Assembly: GCA_012513575.1 (NCBI GenBank) | Contig: JAAZBX010000015.1 | Location: 1-36,960, forward strand | Reading direction: 5' to 3' | DNA from: Candidatus Dojkabacteria bacterium | Lineage (GTDB): Bacteria > Patescibacteriota > Dojkabacteria > SC72 | DNA: 36,960 bases | Part shown: one piece after another, positions 1-8,709 of the stretch | How the letters are laid out: the number at the start of each line of letters is the position of its first letter | Position numbering within the stretch: the first letter of the stretch is position 1 | Program-made: the position numbers and the translations under genes | Notes under the pieces: model-generated | What the model saw: the letters and a program-made list of their open reading frames with translations, nothing else | Told to the model about the DNA's origin: nothing | The model's database searches: none

Positions 1-132
1 CTCTTGTAATTTTTTTTTAATAGATTCTTTCTTTGATAAGTCAACTTTCTTATTTGCTAGAGAAACTGCTCCAAAAAGAAATAATATTAGCAGGATTATA
101 ACAATCGTCATAATTAAACTCATTTGGTCCAT
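1..132 (-). CDS. small membrane-anchored protein, C-terminus cut by window edge
   Basis: This reading frame is not in the ORF track because it runs off the left edge. Forty-four codons are visible. It opens with Met-Asp-Gln-Met, followed by one hydrophobic segment (about residues 6-26, LIMTIVIILLILFLFGAVSL) and then a Lys-rich stretch (KKVDLSKKES). It therefore looks like a single-pass membrane protein or a signal anchor. Two starts are possible. The ATG at 132 overlaps the transglutaminase-like gene by 13 nt. The ATG at 123 forms an ATGA overlap with that gene's TGA stop. Either implies translational coupling to the gene before it. Function unknown. Confidence 0.6.
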   Translation of the reverse strand, partial: MDQMSLIMTIVIILLILFLFGAVSLANKKVDLSKKESIKKKLQE

Positions 133-2015
133 ATTTTTTTCTTTATTGATTTAATAATTAAGGTTCCAATAATAATGAAAACAACAAAAAGTAGGAGAGA
201 CAATATTTTAGTTATTATATTTATATAAAATGGAGTATTTTCTGGAATGTCTTTCTCTACATAGAATTCCGATATTAATCCAGAGGCGTTATTTGCATTC
301 CCAGATAAAAATATTTTAGAGGAGTATATTTTCTCTATTGGTATATTTAGTTGTAAATTAATGTTTTGTTTTGGGAGAATTAGAAACGAATTAATATTTG
401 TAGTGCTGTCTAGATATTTTGATATATTCGAAATATTGGACTTAATTAATGCTATATTGCTAATTGCTACAGTCCCAGTGTTTGAGATGTCGATAAATGT
501 TTTAACAAAATTTTTTGTGACATTATAGTTTTCAAAAGAAAGAGTCGTGTTTAAATTAATTACTTTCTTTACTTCTAAATCTTCCGAAAGCGAAACCTGA
601 AAGTCGGAGGGAGAGTAAAAAGAAAGGGTAGGGCTCATCGGATTTTTACCCCTTTTAAGAATCTCTATATGGTCAGGAAAAGAACTTCCAAACAAACTTT
701 TTTTAGTAAACTTTTCTAGAAATGGATCACTAATAAACCATTTCTTTTCTTTCAAATCATAATATTCCACCCAGTAATGGTAATATCCATCAGTAGTTTT
801 ATTTGAGATATCTGAGATGTAACCCAAAACTAATCTGCTTGGAATAGAGAAATATCTTAATAGGGCGATATAGTAATCAGCGAAATCAATTGGGGTTGCA
901 TTGTTACTGTCTTTTGTTATCCCTGAAGCTCCTAACCTTTTAGTTTCGATATTTCCTAAAATTGTATTTGAATTAAAATTTAATCTGTAAATGACATATT
1001 GATAAATATACCTATAAAATAAAGACTTCTCTTTATCCCCCAATAGATTAATATCAGTAGCATTCTCATTTATTTCAAGCCCTTTATCCTTCATGAAAGA
1101 TAAAAGCCTTTTTATCTCAACTTTCTCTGAAATCTCCCAATATCCCACCTGTTTTGTTAAAAAGGCCTTATCCTCAAATTCCTTGGGGGAATAGTTGTTA
1201 TCTTGTATGTACCCCAAGATATTACAATTAATAGTTTCTTTTGGTTTAACAATATAATTAAAAATGTAATTTCCGTCTTCATCGATAGATGACCAGGAAG
1301 GTAGGGGAGAAATACTTTGCCATATAATTGTCTGTCTTTCTGAGTCCATTGGTAAAATAAGCTCAAAAGTTTGACTCTCTTCAGTAGAATTTGTAAATAC
1401 TCTATTAACAGAAAATTTAAATTGAATCCCTTCAGAAAAATAAAGTGTTGTTTCTGTATTAATGGGATTTTTAACTGTAAGAACAATATTTTTTCCTTCC
1501 TGAATTTTGGAGGATATTAATTCGGAAGACCAAGAGTAATCTCCTTTTTCCTTTGGATATTTGATGATTACTTCCTTCAAAGTGCTGTCGAGAATATTTG
1601 ATTTGAAATTGTACGAAATTGAGTTATTTATATTTGTTTGGTAAATAAAGGATATTTCGAAAAATTCATTGGCTGGGATAACGCGGTTCTTTAGGTCAAT
1701 TTGAATATCTGTAAGTTCCCCTCTGCTATAACTTTTACATTCTATGACCTCTGTTTTGTTTATATAACAAGTTGGTTTAACATTAGGGGCATCAATGGTT
1801 GTAGTATATATAGATAGAACTCTAGTGGTGTTCGCTGTTAATTGAACAGTAGCAGTTGTCTCAATAGCAGAATCTCTAACTAAGTGAGAGAAGTAAGAAT
1901 TAATTTGGAAAATAGGTTCTTGTGCAAAAAGTGATGAAGGAAAAAGGGAAAAAAGTAAAAGAAAGAAACTAGTATTTAACAGAATCTTCTTTAAATAGCC
2001 AATTAAACTTTTCAT
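120..2015 (-). CDS. membrane-anchored transglutaminase-like protein lacking the catalytic Cys
   Basis: The 631-aa protein has an N-terminal signal peptide (residues 1-31, ending SLFA before QEP), a long beta-rich extracytoplasmic part, and a C-terminal membrane helix (about 600-622) followed by KKK. Around residues 370-432 it carries a transglutaminase-like core: DFADYYIALLRYFSIPSR, then YHYWVEYY with the expected His, then SDPF with the expected Asp. In active members a Cys stands two residues before the DFA/DYA motif. Here that position is Pro (ATPIDFA), so the Cys-His-Asp triad is incomplete and the protein is probably not an active transglutaminase or protease. It may act as a binding or scaffold protein of the envelope. 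The gene overlaps the end of the upstream cupin gene by 47 nt, and there is no later Met before the signal peptide. The fold call is fairly confident; the function is inferred. Confidence 0.75.
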   Translation of the reverse strand: MKSLIGYLKKILLNTSFFLLLFSLFPSSLFAQEPIFQINSYFSHLVRDSAIETTATVQLTANTTRVLSIYTTTIDAPNVKPTCYINKTEVIECKSYSRGELTDIQIDLKNRVIPANEFFEISFIYQTNINNSISYNFKSNILDSTLKEVIIKYPKEKGDYSWSSELISSKIQEGKNIVLTVKNPINTETTLYFSEGIQFKFSVNRVFTNSTEESQTFELILPMDSERQTIIWQSISPLPSWSSIDEDGNYIFNYIVKPKETINCNILGYIQDNNYSPKEFEDKAFLTKQVGYWEISEKVEIKRLLSFMKDKGLEINENATDINLLGDKEKSLFYRYIYQYVIYRLNFNSNTILGNIETKRLGASGITKDSNNATPIDFADYYIALLRYFSIPSRLVLGYISDISNKTTDGYYHYWVEYYDLKEKKWFISDPFLEKFTKKSLFGSSFPDHIEILKRGKNPMSPTLSFYSPSDFQVSLSEDLEVKKVINLNTTLSFENYNVTKNFVKTFIDISNTGTVAISNIALIKSNISNISKYLDSTTNINSFLILPKQNINLQLNIPIEKIYSSKIFLSGNANNASGLISEFYVEKDIPENTPFYINIITKILSLLLFVVFIIIGTLIIKSIKKKIWTK

Positions 2016-2703
2016 ATTTTCTTATCAATTGTTTGATAACAGTAGTTTTAGGTGTAATTCCAAACTCTTTAATTATTTTATCCATTTCTACTTTTTCTAC
2101 CTCATTCACTATTTTGTAATTTGGATTTCTTACAATTTCCTGTTTTGCATTTTTTCTAATTACATAATAAGCCATTCCACTGTTGTCATCAAGGACTACT
2201 CGAGACACAGCATTGATATAAAGAATCTCTGCAAAAATTAAGGACGAATTTTGTCTAGGGTTCACAGCAACAAAATCGTAATTAGCTGGGATGATAATTT
2301 TTTGTCCTTTTTTGGCAAGAAATTTAATAACTCTATTTTCTTTTGGAGATTTGTATTGCTGAAGGAGAATAATAGCAGTTCCGCTAAGAATTTCAATTAA
2401 CCTAGGATATTTTTTACATCTAGTTACTTTGGTCTTAACAAATTCAATTCCAGCTAAGTTCGGACTTATTGTATAAATATGTAATTTGATTTTTTTTGAT
2501 GAGAAGAGAGAATCTGTGTCAACACTGTAGTATTTTTTGTAGAATATCTCAGGACAATCAAGCTCTTTGTTAAGTAATTGTTCTCTAATGTCATCTATAG
2601 TAAAGTCTTTCTTTTTCTGAAAAGATGAATTCTTAAAGATTAATGCATCGTTTTCATAAATAATTGAAAGTCCTGTTGCTGATTTCAAGTCAATTTTTGC
2701 CAT
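1969..2703 (-). CDS. cupin related to archaeal-type glucose-6-phosphate isomerase, metal ligands lost
   Basis: The 244-aa protein follows the recalled pattern of cupin-type phosphoglucose isomerase (PF06560) through its middle: DCPEIFYKKYYSV, an IEILSGTAIILLQ strand pair, KGQKIIIPANYDFVAVNP, and late IVRNPNYK. In active enzymes the first cupin motif gives two His and a Glu and the second gives a His that bind the metal. Here the first-motif region reads KVTRCKKYPRLIEILSG and the second reads PANYDFVAVN, so I see none of the four ligands. It may be a sugar-phosphate-binding regulator or an inactive paralogue rather than a working isomerase. It is the first gene of a unit with the transglutaminase-like gene, which it overlaps. 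Its start is supported by a TATAAT box 5 nt upstream. Family assignment is from recalled sequence similarity. Confidence 0.6.
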   Translation of the reverse strand: MAKIDLKSATGLSIIYENDALIFKNSSFQKKKDFTIDDIREQLLNKELDCPEIFYKKYYSVDTDSLFSSKKIKLHIYTISPNLAGIEFVKTKVTRCKKYPRLIEILSGTAIILLQQYKSPKENRVIKFLAKKGQKIIIPANYDFVAVNPRQNSSLIFAEILYINAVSRVVLDDNSGMAYYVIRKNAKQEIVRNPNYKIVNEVEKVEMDKIIKEFGITPKTTVIKQLIRKYEKFNWLFKEDSVKY

Positions 2704-2708
2704 GAGGT

Positions 2709-2717
2709 ATTATACCA
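2709..2717 (-). promoter_or_regulatory. extended -10 promoter (TGGTATAAT) of the cupin gene
   Basis: On the minus strand TGGTATAAT lies with 5 nt (ACCTC) between it and the ATG at 2703. A transcript starting about 7 nt after the -10 would begin at or next to the A of the ATG, so the mRNA would be leaderless. The core is also an 11-bp palindrome, GGTATAATACC. No good -35 hexamer is visible. Confidence 0.6.
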
Positions 2718-2755
2718 TATGAATATGAAAACATAATAAATCTCTATATAAAGGG

Positions 2756-3046
2756 TTAATCGTTGTTTCTGTAAGATTTGAGTAATTCAGAGCATACAAT
2801 CCCCGCAACTATGTAGAAAAAAAGCGAAACAATTAAAACTGAGGGGATTTCAAACTTCCAAAAATTTATTGTACTGTCTACAATCCCCTGAAACGGGGTA
2901 ATCAAAATATTACTTATGGTATTAACCCATTGGACTATTTGGTTCTCTGAATTTGCGTTAATAAAATAAAGAATTATTCTTAAACCAATAACTCCTTCAA
3001 TAAGGACACACAAAAAATAAGCAATTCTTATTATTAGTTTAATCAT
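2756..3046 (-). CDS. YggT family small membrane protein
   Basis: The 96-aa protein has two hydrophobic segments (about residues 3-27 and 66-90) flanking the YggT signature region RIILYFINANSENQIVQWV ... ITPFQGIV. YggT proteins are inner-membrane proteins of poorly defined role, linked in various bacteria to cell shape, division or osmotic stress. The gene starts 2 nt after the stop of the transglycosylase-like gene, so the two are almost certainly co-transcribed. No Shine-Dalgarno sequence is visible, which fits coupled translation. Confidence 0.7.
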   Translation of the reverse strand: MIKLIIRIAYFLCVLIEGVIGLRIILYFINANSENQIVQWVNTISNILITPFQGIVDSTINFWKFEIPSVLIVSLFFYIVAGIVCSELLKSYRNND

Positions 3047-3048
3047 AA

Positions 3049-3774
3049 TTAAATTTTTTCTAAATTATCCAAGTAATACTGTAATTCTAGCATAAATCTA
3101 GTTACTCCGTTTGCCCAAGCATGTGCGGGGCTTGCCCCACATGGGGGGCAATAAATTGGTTCGATTTGGAAAGGGTTCATATCAGTACCGTAACCCTTTG
3201 AGAATCTTTCGGTTATATGGATAATAGCGTCATCCCATGTAGTAAACATACTCCAACCATCTTCATTCCCATTGACTCCTCTCCAACCCCAAGCATTATT
3301 AGAGCCCTTTGGTGTAATATTCCCAAAAGCTGATTCCACCCCAGAAATAGAGGCAAGAAGTCTCCAGTCCAGTCCATACTTGTCCGCTTCAATTACGAAT
3401 GTTTCTGCACTTGCTGCCATGGGAGAGTGGTATGATTGAAGAAATTTGTTCATAGCAAGAACTCTAGGATCAATGGTAAAAAATTTAGTATTTGAGATAC
3501 TTTTGGATTTTAAATTCCCATCATATGTCGCCAAGTTATACTCTTTTGAGTTGGCATAAACATCAAAAACAGGAGAGAGTACATTTAGAGTTTGTTTTTG
3601 GCCTGAGCGAAGCACCAATATTATCTGTTTTGAAATGAAAGATTCTACTAGGGGCGATAGTAAAAAATAGTAAAGTACAAACAAAATAAGTAAAGCAACT
3701 ACTCTAAAAATATTAGAGCTATGGTTTGTCAATGTGGAAATGAATTTCCCTTGTTCTTCCGATTCATTTGTCAT
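3049..3774 (-). CDS. membrane-anchored lytic-transglycosylase/lysozyme-like protein
   Basis: The protein has an N-terminal membrane anchor (RVVALLILFVLYYFLLSPLV) and a C-terminal lysozyme-like domain: ETFVIEADKYGLDWRLLASI, then SGVESAFG with a likely catalytic Glu, then AWGWRGVNG and a closing helical region. Such domains cut peptidoglycan. The track starts at a TTG (3801). I prefer the ATG at 3774 (MTNESEEQGK, 241 aa) because a TATACT box lies 7 nt upstream of it and would sit inside the coding region if TTG were used. The gene is divergent from dnaE and heads a two-gene unit with the YggT gene. Confidence 0.75.
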   Translation of the reverse strand: MTNESEEQGKFISTLTNHSSNIFRVVALLILFVLYYFLLSPLVESFISKQIILVLRSGQKQTLNVLSPVFDVYANSKEYNLATYDGNLKSKSISNTKFFTIDPRVLAMNKFLQSYHSPMAASAETFVIEADKYGLDWRLLASISGVESAFGNITPKGSNNAWGWRGVNGNEDGWSMFTTWDDAIIHITERFSKGYGTDMNPFQIEPIYCPPCGASPAHAWANGVTRFMLELQYYLDNLEKI

Positions 3775-3781
3775 AATATCT

Positions 3782-3787
3782 AGTATA
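3782..3787 (-). promoter_or_regulatory. -10 box (TATACT) of the transglycosylase-like gene
   Basis: TATACT on the minus strand is separated from the ATG at 3774 by 7 nt. Transcription would start at about the start codon. No convincing -35 is seen. This site decides the start-codon choice for that gene. Confidence 0.5.
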
Positions 3788-3809
3788 TCAAATTGGGGCA
3801 ATTTATGTT

Positions 3810-6800
3810 ATGTTCACTCATTTACACTTACATACAGAGTATTCCTTGTTGGATGCCACAATCCGTATTTCGGATCTTATAGAGAAATTAAAGGAAAGTG
3901 GTATGAAATCTTGTGCCATTACAGACCATGGAAGCATGTATGGTGCTTTTAAATTCCAAAATGCGATGAAAGCTGAAGGTTTAAAACCAATTATTGGATG
4001 CGAGATTTATGTTGCTCCAAGGACAATGGCTGACAAGGAGCATGGAATCGACAACAATTATTTCCATTTAGTTCTTTTAGCAAAAAATCTTAAAGGATAT
4101 AAAAACCTTATAAAAATAGTCTCTGTTGCTCATATGGAGGGCTTCTATTACAAGCCTAGAATCGATTTTGAAACTTTAGCAAAGTTCTCGGATAATTTAA
4201 TAGCTACTTCTGCATGTCTTGCTGGACCAATATCTCAACCTTTACTTTCTAATGATTATGCGAAAGCTCTTGAAATGGCACAGAAGTACTCCGAAATTTT
4301 TAAAGACAATTTCTATATTGAAATTCAAAGAAATGGGATGGAGGAGCAAAATATTGTCAATGAAGGATTAATTAAAATTTCCAAGGAACTAAATCTTCCT
4401 CTGGTTGCAACGTGTGATTCTCATTATTTGAATAAGGAAGATGCAGAAATTCAAGAAATTCTTTGGTGTATTTCTGATGGACTTACGATGGATGATCCTA
4501 ATAGACGAAGAATGCCAACAAACGAGTTCTATGTTAAGACACCAGGAGAGATGGAGAAACTGTTTAGTGACTTACCGGAAGCAATTGAGAATACTCAAAA
4601 AATTGAGAATGCCATTGAAGAATACGATATTTCATTTGAAAGGGTTGAAACTAAATATTTAGATTTACCCAAAGGTGAAACTGCAAAATCATATCTCCGT
4701 AAGCTTGCTTTTGAAGGTGTTGAAAGAAAATATGGTGAATTGACAGATGATTTGAAAAATAGACTTGAGTACGAGCTTTCTATAATTCATGATAAAGGAT
4801 ATGACGACTATTTCTTGGTAGTTAGAGATTTTGTTCAGTTTTGCCATGAAAAGGATATAGTGGTGGGTATGAGAGGTTCTGGTTGTGGTTCGGTTGTCGC
4901 TTATGCTACTGATATTACGAGCATAGAACCACTTTCTTGGGAATTGTATTTTGAAAGATTCCTTAATCCTGAGAGACCCAGTCCTCCTGATTTCGACATA
5001 GATATCGCTGATAAAAGAAGAGATGAAGTGATCCAATACACTATTGAGAAATATGGAATAGAGAATGTAAAACAGATTGGAACTTTTAGTAAGCTTCAAA
5101 CAAGGCAAGCCATTAGAGATGTTGCAAGAGTTATAGGGATTGACCTTAAAATTGCCGATACACTTTCAAAGATGGTTGAGATTGTTTTTGGTAAATCTAA
5201 GGGAATTGATTACATGATAGAGAAAAACCCAGAATTCGCGGAAATAATAAATTCTAGTGAAGAAACGAAACATTTAGCTGAAATTGTAAGAAAGATTTCA
5301 GGATTATGTAGGGGGGTGTCAACGCATGCTTGTGGAATAATAATTACGCCACAACCTGTTGTTGAATACTGTCCAATACAAAGAGATGCACACAATGAAG
5401 GGATTGGGATGACTCAATATGAGATGTTTGATATTGAACCACTAGGATTAATGAAATATGATTTCTTGGGTCTAAGGAATCTTCATATAATTGGTGCAGC
5501 TCTACAAAAGATTCATAGAACTACGGGAGAGAAAATTGACCTAAGAAAAATCGATTTTAATGATAAGCAGGTATTTGATTTAATTAAATCTGGTAATACT
5601 GTTGGAATTTTTCAATTAGAGAGCGAAGGGATGAAAAGGACAATAAGAACACTCGAGCCAGAGAATTTGGAGGATATTTGCTACATTCTTGCAGCATATA
5701 GACCAGGGCCAATGCAATATATTACTGAGTATCAAGCTGTAAAAAAGGGTAAACAAAAACCCGACTATATTTTCGATGAATTGGAGCCAGTTCTCTCTGT
5801 TACAAAGGGGGTAATTACTTACCAAGAGCAAGTAATGAAAATAGCTCAAGTAGTAGCTGGTTACTCTTTGGGAAAGGCAGATGTGTTAAGAAGAGCTATG
5901 GGTAAAAAGAAGCCAGAGGTAATGCAGAAGGAAAAGCCCGCATTTATTCAAGGAGCTAAAGATAATGGATTTGACGAAGATAAGGTTGAAAAACTTTGGG
6001 ACAAGTTATTGCAATTTGCAAACTACGGATTTAACAAAGCACATAGTGCATCTTATGCAACAATTTCATACTGGACAGCTTATCTTAAGCAGCATTACCC
6101 ACTTCAATATATGGCTGCACTTCTTGAAGGAGATCTAGAAAAGTTTGACAGGGTAATTCTAGATTTAAAAGAATGTAAACGAATGGGAATAAATGTGCTT
6201 CCCCCCAATATTAACAAGAGCGGTTACTATTTTACGGTAGATGATAAAAATAATATCTGGTTTGGTTTGGGAGGGATAAAAAATATTGGTGATGATCTTG
6301 TAAAATCAATTATTTCTGAAAGGGATAATCATGGGAATTTCCAAAATTTAGATGATTTTGTTCATAGAGTTTTTGATAAAGTAAATAGAAAAGCTATTGA
6401 ATACCTAATAATGGCTGGTGCGATGGATGGATTTGGGAACAGATTGGACCTACTGAAAACACTCCCCATAATTTATGAAAAGGAAAAAGACATCCAAAAG
6501 TCATCAAAAGTAGGTCAATTTGATTTTTTCTCACTAAATAATAGTAATAATCAAAATAAATCCTTTGTTGCAAGTCCTTTAATTCATGATACTGAAACTG
6601 ACCCAAATGTAATACTTCAGTGGGAAAAAGACCTCTTAGGATTATATTTCTCAAGTCATCCACTTGATTCTTTGCAAGAGTTGTTTATCTCAAAAAATGT
6701 CATTACTATGGAAGATGCTTTAAATAATAAGAAGAATAATCAATTCCTTATTTTGGGAATAATGATTACAAAAATAAGAAGGATAACAACTAAAAAAGGT

Positions 6801-7208
6801 GACAACATGGCTTTTTTAAGCATTGAGGATCAAACAGGAAAAAACGATGCCCTTGTTTTCCCAAGAGTATATGAAGAGATCAAATCTAGCCTTAAAGAAA
6901 ATGTTCCAGCACTTTTAGTCGGGAAAATGAATGTCAGAAATGGCGAAAAGAGTATTGTGGTAGAGAAAATTAAAATAATTGACCCGACTAAGCATAATGC
7001 GGTATTTGAAGGAATAACTTTCAGGATTACTCCGGAACATTCTGTTGAGCAAGTTACACAGCTTAAAAAATATATAGCATCCTCAAAAGGAGAGAGCTTC
7101 GTTAGGATAATAGTAAATGATGGCACAAAAAATTCTGTTGTCAAATTAAAAAAAACCATAAATAATGATAGCGATACTAAACATTGGATGGATATCTTCC
7201 CAGCTTAA
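3810..7208 (+). CDS. dnaE: DNA polymerase III alpha subunit
   Basis: The 1132-aa replicative polymerase is of normal DnaE size. The PHP domain is at the N-terminus (HLHLHTEYSLLDA, then ITDHGSMYGAF, residues 1 to about 270). The palm carries PDFDIDIADKRRDEV near residue 393 (the first two catalytic Asp) and KYDFLGLRNLHIIG near 550 (the third). GIFQLESEGMK and the fingers motif AAYRPGPM follow. A helix-hairpin-helix and an OB fold (ILGIMITKIRRITTKKGDNM, about 975-1060) complete the DnaE order. Start chosen at ATG 3810 because the PHP motif begins immediately; the overlapping ATG at 3805 is out of frame. No Shine-Dalgarno sequence is visible. uvrC follows 19 nt later but has its own -10 box. Confidence 0.96.
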   Translation: MFTHLHLHTEYSLLDATIRISDLIEKLKESGMKSCAITDHGSMYGAFKFQNAMKAEGLKPIIGCEIYVAPRTMADKEHGIDNNYFHLVLLAKNLKGYKNLIKIVSVAHMEGFYYKPRIDFETLAKFSDNLIATSACLAGPISQPLLSNDYAKALEMAQKYSEIFKDNFYIEIQRNGMEEQNIVNEGLIKISKELNLPLVATCDSHYLNKEDAEIQEILWCISDGLTMDDPNRRRMPTNEFYVKTPGEMEKLFSDLPEAIENTQKIENAIEEYDISFERVETKYLDLPKGETAKSYLRKLAFEGVERKYGELTDDLKNRLEYELSIIHDKGYDDYFLVVRDFVQFCHEKDIVVGMRGSGCGSVVAYATDITSIEPLSWELYFERFLNPERPSPPDFDIDIADKRRDEVIQYTIEKYGIENVKQIGTFSKLQTRQAIRDVARVIGIDLKIADTLSKMVEIVFGKSKGIDYMIEKNPEFAEIINSSEETKHLAEIVRKISGLCRGVSTHACGIIITPQPVVEYCPIQRDAHNEGIGMTQYEMFDIEPLGLMKYDFLGLRNLHIIGAALQKIHRTTGEKIDLRKIDFNDKQVFDLIKSGNTVGIFQLESEGMKRTIRTLEPENLEDICYILAAYRPGPMQYITEYQAVKKGKQKPDYIFDELEPVLSVTKGVITYQEQVMKIAQVVAGYSLGKADVLRRAMGKKKPEVMQKEKPAFIQGAKDNGFDEDKVEKLWDKLLQFANYGFNKAHSASYATISYWTAYLKQHYPLQYMAALLEGDLEKFDRVILDLKECKRMGINVLPPNINKSGYYFTVDDKNNIWFGLGGIKNIGDDLVKSIISERDNHGNFQNLDDFVHRVFDKVNRKAIEYLIMAGAMDGFGNRLDLLKTLPIIYEKEKDIQKSSKVGQFDFFSLNNSNNQNKSFVASPLIHDTETDPNVILQWEKDLLGLYFSSHPLDSLQELFISKNVITMEDALNNKKNNQFLILGIMITKIRRITTKKGDNMAFLSIEDQTGKNDALVFPRVYEEIKSSLKENVPALLVGKMNVRNGEKSIVVEKIKIIDPTKHNAVFEGITFRITPEHSVEQVTQLKKYIASSKGESFVRIIVNDGTKNSVVKLKKTINNDSDTKHWMDIFPA

Positions 7209-7213
7209 TTAAT

Positions 7214-7222
7214 TGGTATAAT
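7214..7222 (+). promoter_or_regulatory. extended -10 promoter (TGGTATAAT) of uvrC
   Basis: TGGTATAAT lies directly downstream of the dnaE stop, with 5 nt (CAGGA) before the uvrC ATG. Transcription would begin at about the A of the ATG. The AGGA in the gap is too close to the ATG to act as a Shine-Dalgarno sequence. Confidence 0.6.
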
Positions 7223-7227
7223 CAGGA

Positions 7228-8709
7228 ATGAATATATCGAAACTTGAATATCTTCCTCAAAAAACTGGAGTTTACAAATTCTATAATAAAGATGGAGTCA
7301 TAATATATATAGGGAAAGCTTTAAATCTTAGAAATAGAGTTTTATCCTATTTTAATTCCTCTTTAAATGATCGTCCCTATGTAAAGAAAATGATTCCCCT
7401 TATTACTGATGTGAAAGTAATTGAAACGAATAATGAGATAGAATCCTTGGTTCTCGAATCAACGTTAATAAAAAAGTATAAGCCCAAATTTAATAGTGAT
7501 TTAAAAGACGACAAATCTTATGTATGGATTTACATTTCTACAAAGGACACCTTCCCAACAGTAAAGATAGTAAGAAATATTAACACGGAAGATATGAGGA
7601 AAGGAAAACTCTTTGGTCCTTACCCAAATTCATCTTCAGCCAAAAGGGTTTTTACATATTTACGAAAACTTTATCCTTTCTGTACCTGCTCTAAAACAAA
7701 ATTAGGAAAAGAGAAAAAATGTCTTTATTTACATTTGGGTTTATGTCCGGGACCGTATCAAGGTTTAATATCAAAGGAAGAGTATAAAGAGAATATTAAT
7801 GAAATTATTGCATTTTTAAAGGGAAAGAAAAGAGGACATATCCTTGAACTTCAAAAACAGATGAGAGAATATTCTATTAATGAGGAATTTGAGAAAGCTG
7901 CGAAATTAAGAGATAAAATAGAGGATTTGAACTACTTGGGAGAAAATATCGATTTTGCGATAAATGATACAGAAGAAAGCTATACTGAGAGAAGGAAAAA
8001 ACTTTTATTAAAAAACTTCACCCAGCTCAAAGAGGAATTAAAAATTCCGAAATTAAGTAGAATAGAGTGCTATGACATTTCGAATATACAGGGGAAAGAA
8101 GCATATGGCTCTTTAGTTGTGGCAGAAAATGGAGAAATCGTTCGAAATAAGTATAGAATTTTCAAAATCAAATCACTCGATACGCCAAATGATATGCACA
8201 TGCTAAAAGAGGTAATTGCACGCAGATTTGATAATAGAAATGCATCAAAATATGAGAAGAATCCAGAAGTTGTCTTAATTGATGGAGGTTTAGCACAGCT
8301 CTCAGTTTTAGAACCTTTTGTACCAAAAGGGATAAAGCTTTTAGGTATTACCAAAGGAAGAAAATACAAAAGGAAAGGAGGCAGGCTCTTAGATGAGTTT
8401 TGGGAGATTAGCAGAGCTACAGGGGAAGTAAATAAGATAAAGTTATCGAACAAAGAAATACTAATTGATTTAAGGGATGAAGCACACCGTTTTGCAATTA
8501 TTCATCACAGGAAAGCAAGAATAAAAAGTGGGTTGCAATCAGAAATTCTTCACATTAATGGGGTAGGGCAAAAGAGTAAAAAGAAGTTATTGTTGAAATT
8601 TAAATCTATCAATAATTTGAGAAAGGCCAGTTTTGAAGATTTAAATAAGGTTTTAAATAATAGAAAAATTAGTTCAGAAGTGTTTAACCATTTTAGAAAT
8701 AATAACTAG
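7228..8709 (+). CDS. uvrC: excinuclease ABC subunit C
   Basis: UvrC makes the dual incisions in nucleotide excision repair. The order is complete: GIY-YIG nuclease (GVYKFYNKDGVIIYIGKA, residues 14-31), a Cys cluster (FCTCSKTKLGKEKKC...GLCPG), a UVR motif for UvrB contact (FEKAAKLRDKIEDL, about 217-230), an RNase H-like nuclease (ECYDISNIQG; VVLIDGG; DEAHRFAI, giving the Asp, Asp and His expected), and a C-terminal HhH (LHINGVGQKSKKKLLLKF). At 493 aa it is about 100 residues shorter than typical UvrC, with no domain obviously lost. Its stop overlaps that of the convergent gene by 4 nt. Confidence 0.95.
   Translation: MNISKLEYLPQKTGVYKFYNKDGVIIYIGKALNLRNRVLSYFNSSLNDRPYVKKMIPLITDVKVIETNNEIESLVLESTLIKKYKPKFNSDLKDDKSYVWIYISTKDTFPTVKIVRNINTEDMRKGKLFGPYPNSSSAKRVFTYLRKLYPFCTCSKTKLGKEKKCLYLHLGLCPGPYQGLISKEEYKENINEIIAFLKGKKRGHILELQKQMREYSINEEFEKAAKLRDKIEDLNYLGENIDFAINDTEESYTERRKKLLLKNFTQLKEELKIPKLSRIECYDISNIQGKEAYGSLVVAENGEIVRNKYRIFKIKSLDTPNDMHMLKEVIARRFDNRNASKYEKNPEVVLIDGGLAQLSVLEPFVPKGIKLLGITKGRKYKRKGGRLLDEFWEISRATGEVNKIKLSNKEILIDLRDEAHRFAIIHHRKARIKSGLQSEILHINGVGQKSKKKLLLKFKSINNLRKASFEDLNKVLNNRKISSEVFNHFRNNN

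Noticed and set aside
4441-7159. ORFs of 61-139 aa inside dnaE on both strands
   Set aside because: They overlap a complete, well-conserved DnaE in another frame and show no family motifs.
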